Shown here piece by piece: positions 1-9,157 of a stretch of 39,589 nt of DNA. The position numbers and the translations under genes are program-made. The stretch's first letter is position 1. Every line of letters starts with the position of its first letter. The stretch spans positions 1 through 39,589 of the forward strand of contig CANCMG010000036.1 of assembly GCA_947378965.1 (NCBI GenBank). Reading direction: 5' to 3'. The stretch comes from Alcaligenaceae bacterium. Lineage in GTDB: Bacteria; Pseudomonadota; Gammaproteobacteria; Burkholderiales; Burkholderiaceae_B. The notes beneath the pieces are model-generated. The model did no database searches and was not told where the DNA came from. It was given only the letters and a program-made list of their open reading frames with translations.

Positions 1-39
1 AAAGCGGTTTACCAAGCATGGCGCGAGGCCTAAATCAGG

Positions 40-969
40 CTAACGCGCATCATAAGAGTGGTGATGAATGCCGTGCAAGTTAGCACGTTCAGGGCCTTGA
101 CCCCAAATTTGGGTGGCCAAAGACCAAAATGTCTCTATATTAGAGGCCACCAGTTTTTCGAAACCTAGCGCTTGCCAAGCCTGCTGCAACACGCCTAGGG
201 GGTTCGACACATCAAGGGCTTGAGCCCCATTTTGCTTAGACAATTTCAAACCTCTGGCGTCGTAGACCACCGGAACATGCAACACGCCAGGCGGGTTTAG
301 CCCCAACAGCCGAGCCAATAACTGCTGACGCGCGGTACTACTAAGTAAATCTTTTCCTCGTACGATGTGGGTGACACCTTGCTCGGCGTCATCCACCACC
401 ACCGCTAGCTGATACGACCAGATCCCATCAGCGCGCTTGAGCACAAAATCACCCACCGCGCGGGCAATCTCTTGGCTCTGTAAGCCCAGCCAACGGTCTG
501 TAAAGCTAACTGTCCCCTCTGACACACGCAGTCGCCAAGAGTACGACTGGCGTCCAACTGGTGCGCCTGAACGGCACGTGCCTGGGTAGGGACGCTCTGA
601 GTGAGCGCTTGCCTCGGGCTGGCTCAGCACTGAGTCGGCAATTTCACGCCTCGTGCAACCACAGGCGTACACCTGCCCGACGGCCAACAGCTTATCAAAC
701 GCCTGTTGATACAGACTTAAGCGTTGCGACTGGTAAGTGACCTCGCGATCCCAGTGCATGCCCAGCCCAGATAATTGCTGCAAAATCAGCTCTGCGGCAC
801 CTTGCACCGTTCTTGGCGTATCCAGGTCTTCGATTCTGACTAGCCATTGCCCCCGCTGGGCCCGCGCATCCAAAAAACTGGCCATGGCCGCCACGACCGA
901 ACCCGCGTGAAGCGGACCACTCGGGCTTGGTGCAAACCGACCAACGTAGGACGCTGCCGTGCGCAACAA
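40..969 (-). CDS. gluQ: Glutamyl-Q tRNA(Asp) synthetase
   Basis: This truncated GluRS paralogue charges the queuosine base of tRNA(Asp) with glutamate and acts in the cytoplasm. At 309 aa it has the usual family length and lacks a GluRS anticodon-binding domain. The N-terminus carries [14 protein letters not shown] (about residues 11-24), a HIGH-type motif. A zinc-site pattern follows near residues 102-132 (CGC, then a Tyr and a final Cys in YPGTC). The KMSKS-like loop reads KLSKQ near residue 242. The start is TTG at 969-967, two bases after the smg stop codon, so the genes are probably translationally coupled. No ATG in frame fits the conserved N-terminus. The identification is secure; the exact start is less so. 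Confidence 0.93.
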   Translation of the reverse strand: MLRTAASYVGRFAPSPSGPLHAGSVVAAMASFLDARAQRGQWLVRIEDLDTPRTVQGAAELILQQLSGLGMHWDREVTYQSQRLSLYQQAFDKLLAVGQVYACGCTRREIADSVLSQPEASAHSERPYPGTCRSGAPVGRQSYSWRLRVSEGTVSFTDRWLGLQSQEIARAVGDFVLKRADGIWSYQLAVVVDDAEQGVTHIVRGKDLLSSTARQQLLARLLGLNPPGVLHVPVVYDARGLKLSKQNGAQALDVSNPLGVLQQAWQALGFEKLVASNIETFWSLATQIWGQGPERANLHGIHHHSYDAR

Positions 970-971
970 AT

Positions 972-1430
972 TTAGTGCAAAAGCCGATCGCCATCGTCGC
1001 GCAGTAATTCTTCCAGAATCAGATGATCTACCTCTGACTCTTGGCTCCAGAGCACCATCAGCGCGATGATTTTGATTTTTTGCAAAGACACAGAACCTTC
1101 TGTGGTGGCCAACGCACGGTCGATCACGATTTCACGTAACGCGGGCGATAGCGCCTCAGTCGCTTCGAGAAAAGTGATAAAGCCAATCGCTTCAGGGTCG
1201 AGGTGTTGCTGCTCACAGTCAGCATACACACGCGAACCGCTACCGGGAGTCTGCGACAGTTCAACGCACTGTGCAGTGGTCTCAGCTAAGCCCACCAACC
1301 ATCCTAACGCGTCGTCAATATCGGTGTGCTCAAAGCCCGCCGCAGCAAGGCGCTTTGCTAACACATCCGCCGACGGACAGGCCTCGGGGGTGTAGTAGTT
1401 CTCGAACAGGTAAACCAGAATGTCAAACAT
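972..1430 (-). CDS. smg: Smg family protein (DUF494)
   Basis: This small cytoplasmic protein of 152 aa belongs to the Smg/DUF494 family, whose biochemical role is not established. The start [13 protein letters not shown] and the acidic, Leu-rich C-terminal part with LMVLWSQ and a terminal DRLLH are typical. In many proteobacteria smg sits beside dprA and topA. Here it is directly upstream of gluQ with a 2-bp gap. ATG at 1430 fits the family N-terminus. It is preceded by a 251-bp non-coding stretch, so it probably has its own promoter, although I could not pick a convincing one. Confidence 0.9.
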   Translation of the reverse strand: MFDILVYLFENYYTPEACPSADVLAKRLAAAGFEHTDIDDALGWLVGLAETTAQCVELSQTPGSGSRVYADCEQQHLDPEAIGFITFLEATEALSPALREIVIDRALATTEGSVSLQKIKIIALMVLWSQESEVDHLILEELLRDDGDRLLH

Positions 1431-1567
1431 AAAGACGGGCTCCTGTTACTGGCCGGGGCAGGGGGCACCCGACCAAGTAGTTTGACTCTACGCCAAAAAC
1501 TTTGCCGCGACAAGCCCGACAATTAAATTTATTTTCAAGGACTGCCTTTTAAGCTAACTGGCGTCTT

Positions 1568-1607
1568 TCTTTGCGAAAGAAGTGCTTGTCTTTGCGAAGA
1601 AAGTGCT
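1568..1607. repeat. Pair of 19-bp direct repeats in the smg-mccA spacer
   Basis: Two near-identical 19-bp units (1568-1586 and 1589-1607) share TCTTTGCGAA and end in AGTGCT, differing at two positions. The first is part of a small dyad (TCTTTC at 1564-1569, GAAAGA at 1575-1580). The spacer 1431-1681 otherwise shows nothing I can name. The repeats lie between the mccA stop and the smg start, so a regulatory or RNA-processing role is possible but unproven. Confidence 0.4.
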
Positions 1608-1681
1608 CAATGACGGTTGACGTTTTAAGGTGATGTATCGACAGGTTCCTTTCGCCAGCCACCGACCGCACAAAGCCCTAC

Positions 1682-3787
1682 TCAGTTTAGGGTAATCAAC
1701 GCCGCACCCTCCGCCACTTGATCCCCAACACCGTAGAGCAATTCTTTTACTGTCCCCTCGGCCGGTGCTGCAATCGTATGCTCCATTTTCATCGCCTCCA
1801 TCACCAACAACGCCTGGCCGCGCTTAACCTTGTCACCCGCCGCAACATGCACGGCAATGACCTTGCCAGGCATCGGTGCAGTTAAGCCGCCCGCCGGCTC
1901 AGACTCCCCATCCGCAGCGTGCTTCAGTGGGTCTTTCAGTACAAGTGGGCTCATCGCACCCGACGAAAAAACATCAAAGCGCTCGCCACGCCGTACCACG
2001 GTGCCGGAGACCGCCAAGTGACCCAGCGTCAGTTCAATGTTCAAGGCTGGGGTGTTGTCATCCTTGGCCGTATTGTCATCCTTGCCCGTGTTGTGATTTT
2101 TGACCGCGTTGTGATTCTTGCCCGTGTTGTGATTTTGGGCCGCGTTGTAATTCTTGCCCGTGTTGCCGCTCTTGGCCAAGCGCCAACCAAACGCGTAGCG
2201 CTCGCCATCCATTTGAAGCACTTGGTCAATGCCTTGGCGCTGCAACACACAACTACGGGCGCCCTCTTGATCCGCCCAACTGAACGCACGCCGATATAAA
2301 CCATTCAAGCGCCAACCGTCTGTTCGCGCCCAGGGGTCGTCATCCGCCACGGCCGCGGTTTCACAAAGCAACAACGCAGCGACAGCAAACGCCAGTGCCT
2401 CGTGGATAGCGGGTGCGGGCGCCGGCAACAATGTCGCACGCTGCTGCTCGATCAGCCCCGTATCCAAATCACCCGCGGCAAAGGCCTGATCCGTCATGAG
2501 CCGTGTCAAAAACGCAACGTTGGTATGCACGCCCACCACCTGTGTCTGCGCCAGCGCCTGCACCATCCGTGCACGTGCCTGGTCCCGGTCTGCTCCCCAA
2601 ACAATCAGCTTGGCAATCATGGGGTCATAAAACGGCGAAATCGTGTCGCCCATGCGAACCCCGCCATCCACTCGAATATCGGCGTTGCTAAACGCCGTAT
2701 GCGGCGGCAACGCCAAGTACGCTAAGGTACCCACCGAAGGCAAAAAGTTTTTGTCTGGGTTTTCAGCATAGAGGCGAGCTTCGATCGAATGCCCGCGGCG
2801 CGTCAGTTGCGCTTGCGTCAGGGGCAAGGCTTCACCGCTTGCCACACGCAACTGCCACTCTACCAAGTCGAGCCCAGTAATCATCTCGGTCACAGGGTGT
2901 TCAACCTGCAAGCGCGTGTTCATCTCCATGAAATAAAAACGGCCGCTTGGCTCAACAATAAATTCAACGGTCCCTGCGCCCACATAGTTCACGGCACGTG
3001 CCGCGGCAACCGCAGCTTCGCCCATCGCTTGGCGGCGCTCTTCGGTCATCCCAGGCGCTGGAGCCTCTTCGATCACTTTTTGATGGCGTCGTTGGACTGA
3101 GCAATCGCGTTCAAACAAATAGACGGCGTTGCCGTGCGAGTCAGCAAACACTTGGATCTCAATGTGGCGAGGCTTTTGCACATAGCGCTCGATCAAAACA
3201 CGATCATCGTCAAAACTCGAAGCGGATTCACGCTTGCACGAAGCCAAGGCACTGGCAAAGTCGTCAGCGCTCGCGACCACCCGCATCCCTTTACCGCCAC
3301 CGCCTGCACTGGCCTTTATCATGACTGGGTAGCCGATGACATCGGCTTGCTGCTTTAAAAAATCAGGGTCTTGGTTGTCGCCGTGATACCCAGGCACTAA
3401 CGGTACCCCGGCCTTTTCCATCAAGGTCTTTGACGCAGATTTGCTTCCCATCGCGGCAATCGCTGACGCAGGCGGGCCAACAAAACTGATCCCCGCTTTT
3501 GCACACGCGCTCGCAAAATCTGCGTTCTCAGATAAAAATCCGTAGCCCGGATGAATCGCTTGCGCACCGTGTGCGAGTGCGGCCTGCAAAATCGTTTCGC
3601 TCTTTAAATAACTTTCGCGCGCCGCAGAGGCGCCAATATGCACGGCCGCGTCGCAACTGACGACATGCTTAGCACCTGCATCGGCATCCGAATACACCGC
3701 AATGGTTCGGATCCCCAAGCGGCGCGCCGTTGCAGCAACACGGCAAGCAATTTCGCCGCGATTGGCAATCAATAACGTTGTAAACAC
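1682..3787 (-). CDS. mccA: Methylcrotonyl-CoA carboxylase, biotin-carboxylase/biotin-carrier subunit
   Basis: This is the biotin-containing subunit of 3-methylcrotonyl-CoA carboxylase, which carboxylates 3-methylcrotonyl-CoA in leucine breakdown. The N-terminal biotin carboxylase domain starts FTTLLIANRGEIACRV, has the ATP loop SAGGGGKGM and the conserved RDCSVQRRHQKVIEEAPAP. The C-terminal biotinyl domain has VMEAMKMEH with the modified Lys near residue 667. I start it at GTG 3787-3785, giving 701 aa, because AAGGAG (3793-3798) stands 5 bp upstream and FTTLLIANRGE is the normal N-terminus. An upstream TTG at 3805 is less likely. Between the two domains lies an Asn/Lys/His-rich repetitive insert (about residues 537-579) encoded by an 18-bp tandem repeat. 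The partner mccB lies 21 bp upstream. An acetyl- or propionyl-CoA carboxylase subunit is less likely given the ivd-mccB context. Confidence 0.92.
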   Translation of the reverse strand: MFTTLLIANRGEIACRVAATARRLGIRTIAVYSDADAGAKHVVSCDAAVHIGASAARESYLKSETILQAALAHGAQAIHPGYGFLSENADFASACAKAGISFVGPPASAIAAMGSKSASKTLMEKAGVPLVPGYHGDNQDPDFLKQQADVIGYPVMIKASAGGGGKGMRVVASADDFASALASCKRESASSFDDDRVLIERYVQKPRHIEIQVFADSHGNAVYLFERDCSVQRRHQKVIEEAPAPGMTEERRQAMGEAAVAAARAVNYVGAGTVEFIVEPSGRFYFMEMNTRLQVEHPVTEMITGLDLVEWQLRVASGEALPLTQAQLTRRGHSIEARLYAENPDKNFLPSVGTLAYLALPPHTAFSNADIRVDGGVRMGDTISPFYDPMIAKLIVWGADRDQARARMVQALAQTQVVGVHTNVAFLTRLMTDQAFAAGDLDTGLIEQQRATLLPAPAPAIHEALAFAVAALLLCETAAVADDDPWARTDGWRLNGLYRRAFSWADQEGARSCVLQRQGIDQVLQMDGERYAFGWRLAKSGNTGKNYNAAQNHNTGKNHNAVKNHNTGKDDNTAKDDNTPALNIELTLGHLAVSGTVVRRGERFDVFSSGAMSPLVLKDPLKHAADGESEPAGGLTAPMPGKVIAVHVAAGDKVKRGQALLVMEAMKMEHTIAAPAEGTVKELLYGVGDQVAEGAALITLN
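2052..2177. repeat. 18-bp x 7 tandem repeat (minisatellite) inside mccA
   Basis: Seven 18-bp units run head to tail without gaps: 2052, 2070, 2088, 2106, 2124, 2142 and 2160 are their first bases. A typical unit is GTGTTGTGATTCTTGCCC on the plus strand. On the coding strand each unit encodes six residues of the type GK-N-H-N-T, so the tract stays in frame whatever its copy number. It lies between the biotin carboxylase and biotin carrier domains, a linker position that can tolerate length change. Confidence 0.95.
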
Positions 3788-3808
3788 AATAGCTCCTTGA
3801 TCCAACGT

Positions 3809-5416
3809 TTACATGCGAAACACGCCGAAGCGTGTGTCAGCAATCGGTGCGTTTAACGCAGCAGACAAACCAAGCGCTAAGACACGACGCGTATCTGAGG
3901 GCTGAATCACGCCGTCATCCCACAGGCGTGCGGTGGCATAGTACGGATGTCCTTCGCGCTCATATTGCTCGCGAATCGGCGTCTTAAATTCGTTTTCTTC
4001 CTCAGCCGACCATTGCGCGCCTTTCGCCTCAACGGCTTCGCGCTTAAGCGTTGCCAGCACGCTGGCCGCCTGCTCGCCGCCCATCACTGAAATGCGCGCG
4101 TTAGGCCACATCACTAACAACCGCGGCGAAAATGCTCTGCCGCACATGCCATAGTTACCAGCGCCAAACGCGCCACCGATAATAACTGTGAACTTAGGCA
4201 CTGCAACGGTCGACACAGCGGTCACCAACTTCGCGCCGTGTCGGGCAATCCCTTCGTTTTCGTATTTGCGGCCCACCATGAAGCCCGTAATATTTTGCAA
4301 AAATACCAAAGGGATTTTTCGTTGGCCACACAGCTCGATGAAGTGCGCGCCCTTTTGTGCCGACTCTGAAAACAAAATGCCGTTGTTTGCAACAATGCCA
4401 ACCGGCATCCCTTCGATATGAGCAAAGCCGGTAATGAGCGTCGTACCAAAGCGCGCTTTAAATTCTTCGAACTCAGAGCCATCGACAATGCGGGCAATGA
4501 TCTCGCGCACGTCATAAGGCTTGCGCGTGTCAACGGGCACGATGCCATTGACTTCGTTTACGTCATACGCAGGTGGCACGCTTTTTCTAAGCGCCAGCTG
4601 TACTGTTTTTTTACGATTTAACCGACTCACCGCATTGCGTGCAAGTGCCAGCGCGTGATGATCGTTAGCGGCAAGGTGATCGGCGACACCCGATAACCGT
4701 GTGTGAACATCACCACCACCAAGATCCTCGCTTGAAACAATTTCTCCGGTTGCCGCCTTCACAAGTGGTGGTCCGCCCAAAAAGATCGTGCCTTGATTGC
4801 GCACGATGATCGACTCGTCACTCATCGCCGGTACATAAGCACCACCTGCCGTACACGACCCCATGACAACGGCAATTTGCGCGATGCCTTGTGCCGACAT
4901 ATTGGCTTGGTTATAAAAGATTCGCCCGAAGTGATCACGATCCGGAAACACATCTTCTTGGCGCGGTAAGTTTGCGCCACCCGAATCCACCAAATACACA
5001 CAAGGCAAATTATTTTGTTGCGCGATCTCTTGCGCACGCAAATGTTTTTTGACGGTTAAGGGGTAATACGTGCCACCCTTCGCCGTCGCAACGTTGCACA
5101 CGATCACACACTCAACACCCGAGATACGTCCGATGCCTGTGATCAGACCTGCGCCGGGAGATTCACCGTCATACAGACCTTGCGCGGCTAGCGGCGAAAG
5201 CTCTAAGAATGGTGTTCCACGGTCAAGCAACTGCTCGACGCGATCGCGTGGCAATAACTTGCCTCGACTCACGTGCTTTTGACGTGCTTGCTCAGAACCG
5301 CCTAAGGCGGTTTGCTCTAGGTGCTTTTGTAACTCATCAATCTGCGCCTGCATCGCCAGCGCATTTTGTGCAAACTCTGGCGAACGCGTGTTAATCAGGG
5401 ATTCGATTTTTGGCAT
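3809..5416 (-). CDS. mccB: Methylcrotonyl-CoA carboxylase carboxyltransferase subunit
   Basis: This is the carboxyltransferase (beta) subunit of 3-methylcrotonyl-CoA carboxylase. It transfers CO2 from biotin on MccA to 3-methylcrotonyl-CoA, giving 3-methylglutaconyl-CoA. The 535 aa match the family length. Diagnostic stretches are [17 protein letters not shown] near the N-terminus, [31 protein letters not shown] (described here as the acyl-CoA-binding crotonase-fold region), [17 protein letters not shown] and, in the C-terminal half, [15 protein letters not shown]. The [10 protein letters not shown] segment favours methylcrotonyl- over propionyl-CoA carboxylase. The start is ATG at 5416 after a purine-rich GAGAGA. 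It sits between ivd and mccA in one transcription unit. Confidence 0.95.
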   Translation of the reverse strand: MPKIESLINTRSPEFAQNALAMQAQIDELQKHLEQTALGGSEQARQKHVSRGKLLPRDRVEQLLDRGTPFLELSPLAAQGLYDGESPGAGLITGIGRISGVECVIVCNVATAKGGTYYPLTVKKHLRAQEIAQQNNLPCVYLVDSGGANLPRQEDVFPDRDHFGRIFYNQANMSAQGIAQIAVVMGSCTAGGAYVPAMSDESIIVRNQGTIFLGGPPLVKAATGEIVSSEDLGGGDVHTRLSGVADHLAANDHHALALARNAVSRLNRKKTVQLALRKSVPPAYDVNEVNGIVPVDTRKPYDVREIIARIVDGSEFEEFKARFGTTLITGFAHIEGMPVGIVANNGILFSESAQKGAHFIELCGQRKIPLVFLQNITGFMVGRKYENEGIARHGAKLVTAVSTVAVPKFTVIIGGAFGAGNYGMCGRAFSPRLLVMWPNARISVMGGEQAASVLATLKREAVEAKGAQWSAEEENEFKTPIREQYEREGHPYYATARLWDDGVIQPSDTRRVLALGLSAALNAPIADTRFGVFRM

Positions 5417-5448
5417 GTCTCTCGACCTTTGACCTTTTATGTTGTGCT

Positions 5449-6633
5449 TTATGTTGTTTCGTTAAAGAGCTCGCGCCCGATTAGCATTCGACGGATCTCG
5501 CTCGTGCCGGCACCAATTTCGTAAAGTTTGGCGTCGCGCCAATAACGGCCTAACGGATAATCATTGATGTAGCCATTGCCGCCAAAAATTTGTATCCCCT
5601 CACCCGCCATCCAAGTCGCTTTTTCAGCGCAGTACAAAATGACCGCAGCGCAGTCTTTGCGGATTTGACGGACGTGCTGCGTGCCGAGCTTGTCTAGATT
5701 TTTGCCAACCGTATAACAGTAGGCACGGCACGCCTGCTGCGTGGTGTACATGTCAGCGACTTTGCCTTGAATCAGTTGAAACTCGCCAATTGACTGGCCA
5801 AACTGCTTACGATCATGGATATAAGGGATGACCTGATCCATCACCGCCTGCATGATGCCCAGAGGGCCTGCCGCCAACACGGCACGTTCGTAATCGAGCC
5901 CGCTCATCAATACCCGTACGCCACCGTTGACTTCGCCCAACACATGGTCACCCGGGATCAAACAGTCTTCAAACAAGAGTTCGCCGGTGTGACTGCCACG
6001 CATGCCAAGTTTGTCAAGTTGTTGCGCAATACTGAAGCCGGGCATCCCTTTTTCGACTAAAAATGCCGTGACGCCCCGCGCGTTCGCCTCAGGGTCTGTT
6101 TTGGCGTACACCACCAGCGTATCCGCATCGGGGCCGTTAGTGATCCACATCTTAGTGCCGTTCAAGACATAGTCCGAGCCCTTGGGCGTGGCCCGAAGTT
6201 TCATACTCACCACATCCGAGCCGGCGCCGGGTTCGCTCATCGCAAGCGCCCCAATGTGCTCGCCCGTCAACAATTTAGGCAAATATTTTGTCTTTTGAGC
6301 TGCGCTGCCGTTGCGATGAATCTGGTTCACACACAGATTTGAGTGCGCGCCATACGACAGGCCAATCGACGCACTCGCGCGCGAGATTTCTTCCATCACG
6401 ATCATGTGCGCGAGGTAGCCCATATTGGTGCCACCATACTCTTCGCTAACGGTCATCCCCATCAGCCCGAGTTCACCCATTTTTTGCCACAAGTGCATCG
6501 GAAACTGATCCTCACGATCAGTTTGCGCGGCCAAGGGTGCGATCTCGTGCTGTGCAAAATCCTGCACCGCTTCACGCAACATATCAATGTCTTCACCCAA
6601 TTCAAAGTTCAAGCCTGGCAAGTGCACTGTCAT
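5449..6633 (-). CDS. ivd: Isovaleryl-CoA dehydrogenase
   Basis: This FAD-dependent acyl-CoA dehydrogenase oxidises isovaleryl-CoA to 3-methylcrotonyl-CoA and passes electrons to ETF. The 394 aa cover the whole fold: an N-terminal helical domain, the FAD-contact segment [34 protein letters not shown], and a C-terminal [31 protein letters not shown]. The [17 protein letters not shown]-terminus is characteristic of Ivd (LiuA). The ATG at 6633 follows AGGAG with no spacing. A GTG two codons later (6627) stands 6 bp from the same AGGAG and may be the true start. The downstream genes mccB and mccA act on its product. A LiuR-like operator lies 20 bp upstream of the ATG. Confidence 0.94.
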   Translation of the reverse strand: MTVHLPGLNFELGEDIDMLREAVQDFAQHEIAPLAAQTDREDQFPMHLWQKMGELGLMGMTVSEEYGGTNMGYLAHMIVMEEISRASASIGLSYGAHSNLCVNQIHRNGSAAQKTKYLPKLLTGEHIGALAMSEPGAGSDVVSMKLRATPKGSDYVLNGTKMWITNGPDADTLVVYAKTDPEANARGVTAFLVEKGMPGFSIAQQLDKLGMRGSHTGELLFEDCLIPGDHVLGEVNGGVRVLMSGLDYERAVLAAGPLGIMQAVMDQVIPYIHDRKQFGQSIGEFQLIQGKVADMYTTQQACRAYCYTVGKNLDKLGTQHVRQIRKDCAAVILYCAEKATWMAGEGIQIFGGNGYINDYPLGRYWRDAKLYEIGAGTSEIRRMLIGRELFNETT

Positions 6634-6653
6634 CTCCTGTCCGAATCATCTAG

Positions 6654-6669
6654 TTTACGTTTACGCAAA
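6654..6669. promoter_or_regulatory. LiuR-like (MerR family) operator between ivd and the hydrolase gene
   Basis: The sequence TTTACGTTTACGCAAA is a dyad, two arms of 7 bp around TT with one mismatch. It matches my recollection of the proteobacterial LiuR operator (TTTACGT-WW-ACGTAAA), known for controlling isovaleryl-CoA/leucine catabolism. It lies in the 93-bp divergent spacer in front of ivd-mccB-mccA. For the divergent gene, TTTACG (6660-6665) and TATGAT (6683-6688), 17 bp apart, could form a promoter that the operator overlaps. No liuR gene is present in the window. Confidence 0.65.
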
Positions 6670-6726
6670 CGTCTTTGCACATTATGATGCTCTGATCACG
6701 CCGTCAAGCCCGGAGACACAGTACAG

Positions 6727-7788
6727 ATGAACCACCTTGAGCAGCAACTGCAATATCCTTTTAACGACGCACTTCCAGGCGCGGGGGTCACCCTCGAAGT
6801 GGCGCCGGGCGTACGCTGGCTCAGAATGCCACTGCCGTTCGCGCTCGATCACATCAATCTTTGGCTCTTGCGCGACAAGATCGACGGCAAAGAGGGCTGG
6901 ACCATTGTCGATTGCGGTATCAGCAGCGACCAAACCAAAACACTTTGGGACGACATTTTTCGCACCCAGCTCGAGGGCCTACCTGTGCTGCGACTGCTCG
7001 TCACGCACATGCACCCCGATCACATCGGCCTGGCCTATTGGTTATGCGAGCGTTGGAACATCGCGATGCACATTAGCATGACCGACTACATGACCGCTCA
7101 GGCCTGGTCCGCCCGCACAGACGGCGGCGCCACAGGCGGTGAACGCGCCGCGCAACATCTGATGAGCCACGGCATGGTTGACCCAGACTCGATCCAACAA
7201 ATTCGCGAGCGCTCGTCACATTATCCTGGGCTCGTCCCCCGTGTACCGCCCGCGTTTGTCCGGATGATGAACGGTACAACATTTCGCATCAACGGCCACC
7301 TCTGGACCGCCATCGCAGGCTATGGCCACGCGCCCGAACACATGTCACTGTATTGCGACGACAAAAAGGTTTTAATTTCAGGTGACATGGTGTTACCTCG
7401 AATCTCAACCAATATCAGCGTGTTTGATTACGAACCTATGGGCAACCCACTGCCCCTCTATCTAAACTCTTTACACGCTTACGATCACCTGCCAGACGAG
7501 ACCTTAGTGTTGCCCTCGCACGGGCGCCCCTTCAAAGGCTTACACGTACGCATCGCGCAGCAACACACGCATCACGCCGACCGCTTAGCAGAGGTCTATA
7601 CCGCCTGCGCCGTACCTCAATCGACAACCGACATTTTGCCCCTGATGTTTAAGCGCAAGCTCGATCTGCACCAAACAACGTTTGCGATGGGCGAAGCGGC
7701 CGCACATTTACATGCCTTATATTATGAAAACAAACTAAACCGCGAACTCTGCGCGGATGGCATCATACGGTTTACTCAAAAAGCATAA
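6727..7788 (+). CDS. Metallo-beta-lactamase-fold hydrolase
   Basis: This 353-aa protein of the metallo-beta-lactamase superfamily is probably a cytoplasmic thioester or ester hydrolase. The metal site is visible: THMHPDH with His94, His96, Asp98 and His99, a later His in GYGHAPEHM, the bridging Asp in ISGDMVLPR, and the final His in LPSHGRPF. A C-terminal helical extension follows the fold, resembling LACTB2-type members. It is transcribed away from ivd across a 93-bp spacer with the LiuR-like operator, so a role linked to branched-chain acyl-CoA metabolism (for example removing a toxic acyl-CoA) is an inference. No signal peptide is seen. The substrate is unknown. The start ATG has GGAGA about 11 bp upstream. 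Confidence 0.85.
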   Translation: MNHLEQQLQYPFNDALPGAGVTLEVAPGVRWLRMPLPFALDHINLWLLRDKIDGKEGWTIVDCGISSDQTKTLWDDIFRTQLEGLPVLRLLVTHMHPDHIGLAYWLCERWNIAMHISMTDYMTAQAWSARTDGGATGGERAAQHLMSHGMVDPDSIQQIRERSSHYPGLVPRVPPAFVRMMNGTTFRINGHLWTAIAGYGHAPEHMSLYCDDKKVLISGDMVLPRISTNISVFDYEPMGNPLPLYLNSLHAYDHLPDETLVLPSHGRPFKGLHVRIAQQHTHHADRLAEVYTACAVPQSTTDILPLMFKRKLDLHQTTFAMGEAAAHLHALYYENKLNRELCADGIIRFTQKA

Positions 7789-7820
7789 GCCTTTGGCTTG
7801 ACCTTGACTAAGGATTTATT

Positions 7821-9008
7821 TTGACCACTCACCACCTGGATACGCGCCTCCTACATATTGGCGCCGCCGAGTTCGATCCTGAAACCGGCACGGCTCCGGT
7901 CAGTATCCCCGCAATTCGCACCAGCACCGTTCGCTTTAAAAATCTCGAGGTCCTTGACCGCGCCCTTACCAAACGTGCGGCCGGTGAGCGGGTCGTCACC
8001 TATGGCATTGCTGGGCTCGACACTCACCGCGCCCTTGAAGAGGTCTTCATGCAGCTCGAGGGTGGCAACTACTGCGTGTTAGCGCCCTCCGGCCTTTCGG
8101 CTATCAGCATCGCGTTTTTGGCTCTGCTCAGCACGGGCGACCATATGCTTGTGTCCGACTGCGTCTATGGCCCCGTGCGCACGGTAGATCAAACCTTGTT
8201 AAGCCGTCTAGGTATCACGATCACTTATTTTTCAAGCCAAGATCAAATCTCTGAACTCGTGCAACCCAACACCAAAATGATTTACGTTGAGTCGCCCGGT
8301 TCGTTGCTGTTTGAGATGCTCGATATGCCCGCGCTATCAAAGATCGCGCAGCACCATGGCTTAATTTTAGCTACCGATAACACTTGGGGTTCTGGATACA
8401 TTTATAAGCCGCTCACGCTCGGTGCCGATGTCTCGGTCGTGGCCGGTACCAAATATATTGCGGGTCACTCTGATGTCATGCTGGGTGCCATTATTGTCAA
8501 AGATGAAAAAATTGCGGCGCGTATTCACGCGACCCAATATGCTCTGGGCAACTCGCTAAGCGCAGACGACGCGTGGCTGTCGTTGCGTGGCGTCAAAACA
8601 ATGGCGGTGCGCATGGCACAGCATGCACGCAACACGCGCGAGGTCAGCGAATTTTTAGATTCTCGTCCCGAAGTTGTGCGCATCTTTGATCCCGCTTGGC
8701 ATAAAGATCCGGGGCATGCGTTGTGGCAGCGCGACTGCACCGGTGCAAACGGCATGCTCGCGATTGAGTTAAATTGCCCTGCGCTCGCCGCCAAGCCCTT
8801 TGTCGATGCGTTGACCTTGTTCGGCATTGGTTTTTCTTGGGGCGGTTTTGAAAGTCTTGTGCAGTGGGTCAACCCAGCGGTGCTTGCAAACCACGCTTAC
8901 TGGAAAGGCAAAGACAATGCCTTGATTCGCCTGCACATTGGCCTTGAATCACCACTTGATCTGATTGAAGACCTGACCCAGGCTTTTAGTAAAATTCAAA
9001 GTCGCTAA
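7821..9008 (+). CDS. metC: Cystathionine beta-lyase
   Basis: This PLP-dependent enzyme of the Cys/Met metabolism family cleaves cystathionine to homocysteine, pyruvate and ammonia in methionine synthesis. The 395 aa show VTYGIAGLDTHRALE, the cofactor segment YVESPGSLLFEM, TDNTWGSGYIYKPLTLGAD, and the PLP lysine in AGTKYIAGHSD at about residue 211. The C-terminal GFSWGGFESLVQ also fits the MetC subgroup rather than cystathionine gamma-synthase. The start is TTG at 7821 with AAGGA 6 bp upstream, an unusual but well supported start. It follows the hydrolase gene by 32 bp and may be cotranscribed. Confidence 0.92.
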   Translation: MTTHHLDTRLLHIGAAEFDPETGTAPVSIPAIRTSTVRFKNLEVLDRALTKRAAGERVVTYGIAGLDTHRALEEVFMQLEGGNYCVLAPSGLSAISIAFLALLSTGDHMLVSDCVYGPVRTVDQTLLSRLGITITYFSSQDQISELVQPNTKMIYVESPGSLLFEMLDMPALSKIAQHHGLILATDNTWGSGYIYKPLTLGADVSVVAGTKYIAGHSDVMLGAIIVKDEKIAARIHATQYALGNSLSADDAWLSLRGVKTMAVRMAQHARNTREVSEFLDSRPEVVRIFDPAWHKDPGHALWQRDCTGANGMLAIELNCPALAAKPFVDALTLFGIGFSWGGFESLVQWVNPAVLANHAYWKGKDNALIRLHIGLESPLDLIEDLTQAFSKIQSR

Positions 9009-9157
9009 CGAATCATGTGCCTGGCGGGTGCGCACGACTCGCACACGTGTCATACGTGTAACAGCGTTGTACCCGTCATGCGTTCATCATCATTGTTCAA
9101 GCCCCGCATCGCAACCCAACGGCGCGCTATGCTTAACGTTTTATAAAAGGATTTTTT

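Noticed and set aside
1919-2299. A 126-codon plus-strand frame opposite mccA
   Set aside because: Its regular hydrophobic repeats are the antisense reading of the 18-bp minisatellite; mccA is clearly the coding strand.
9029-9045. GTGCG/CGCAC hairpin after metC as a terminator
   Set aside because: Only 5 bp of stem and no U-tract; not enough to call.
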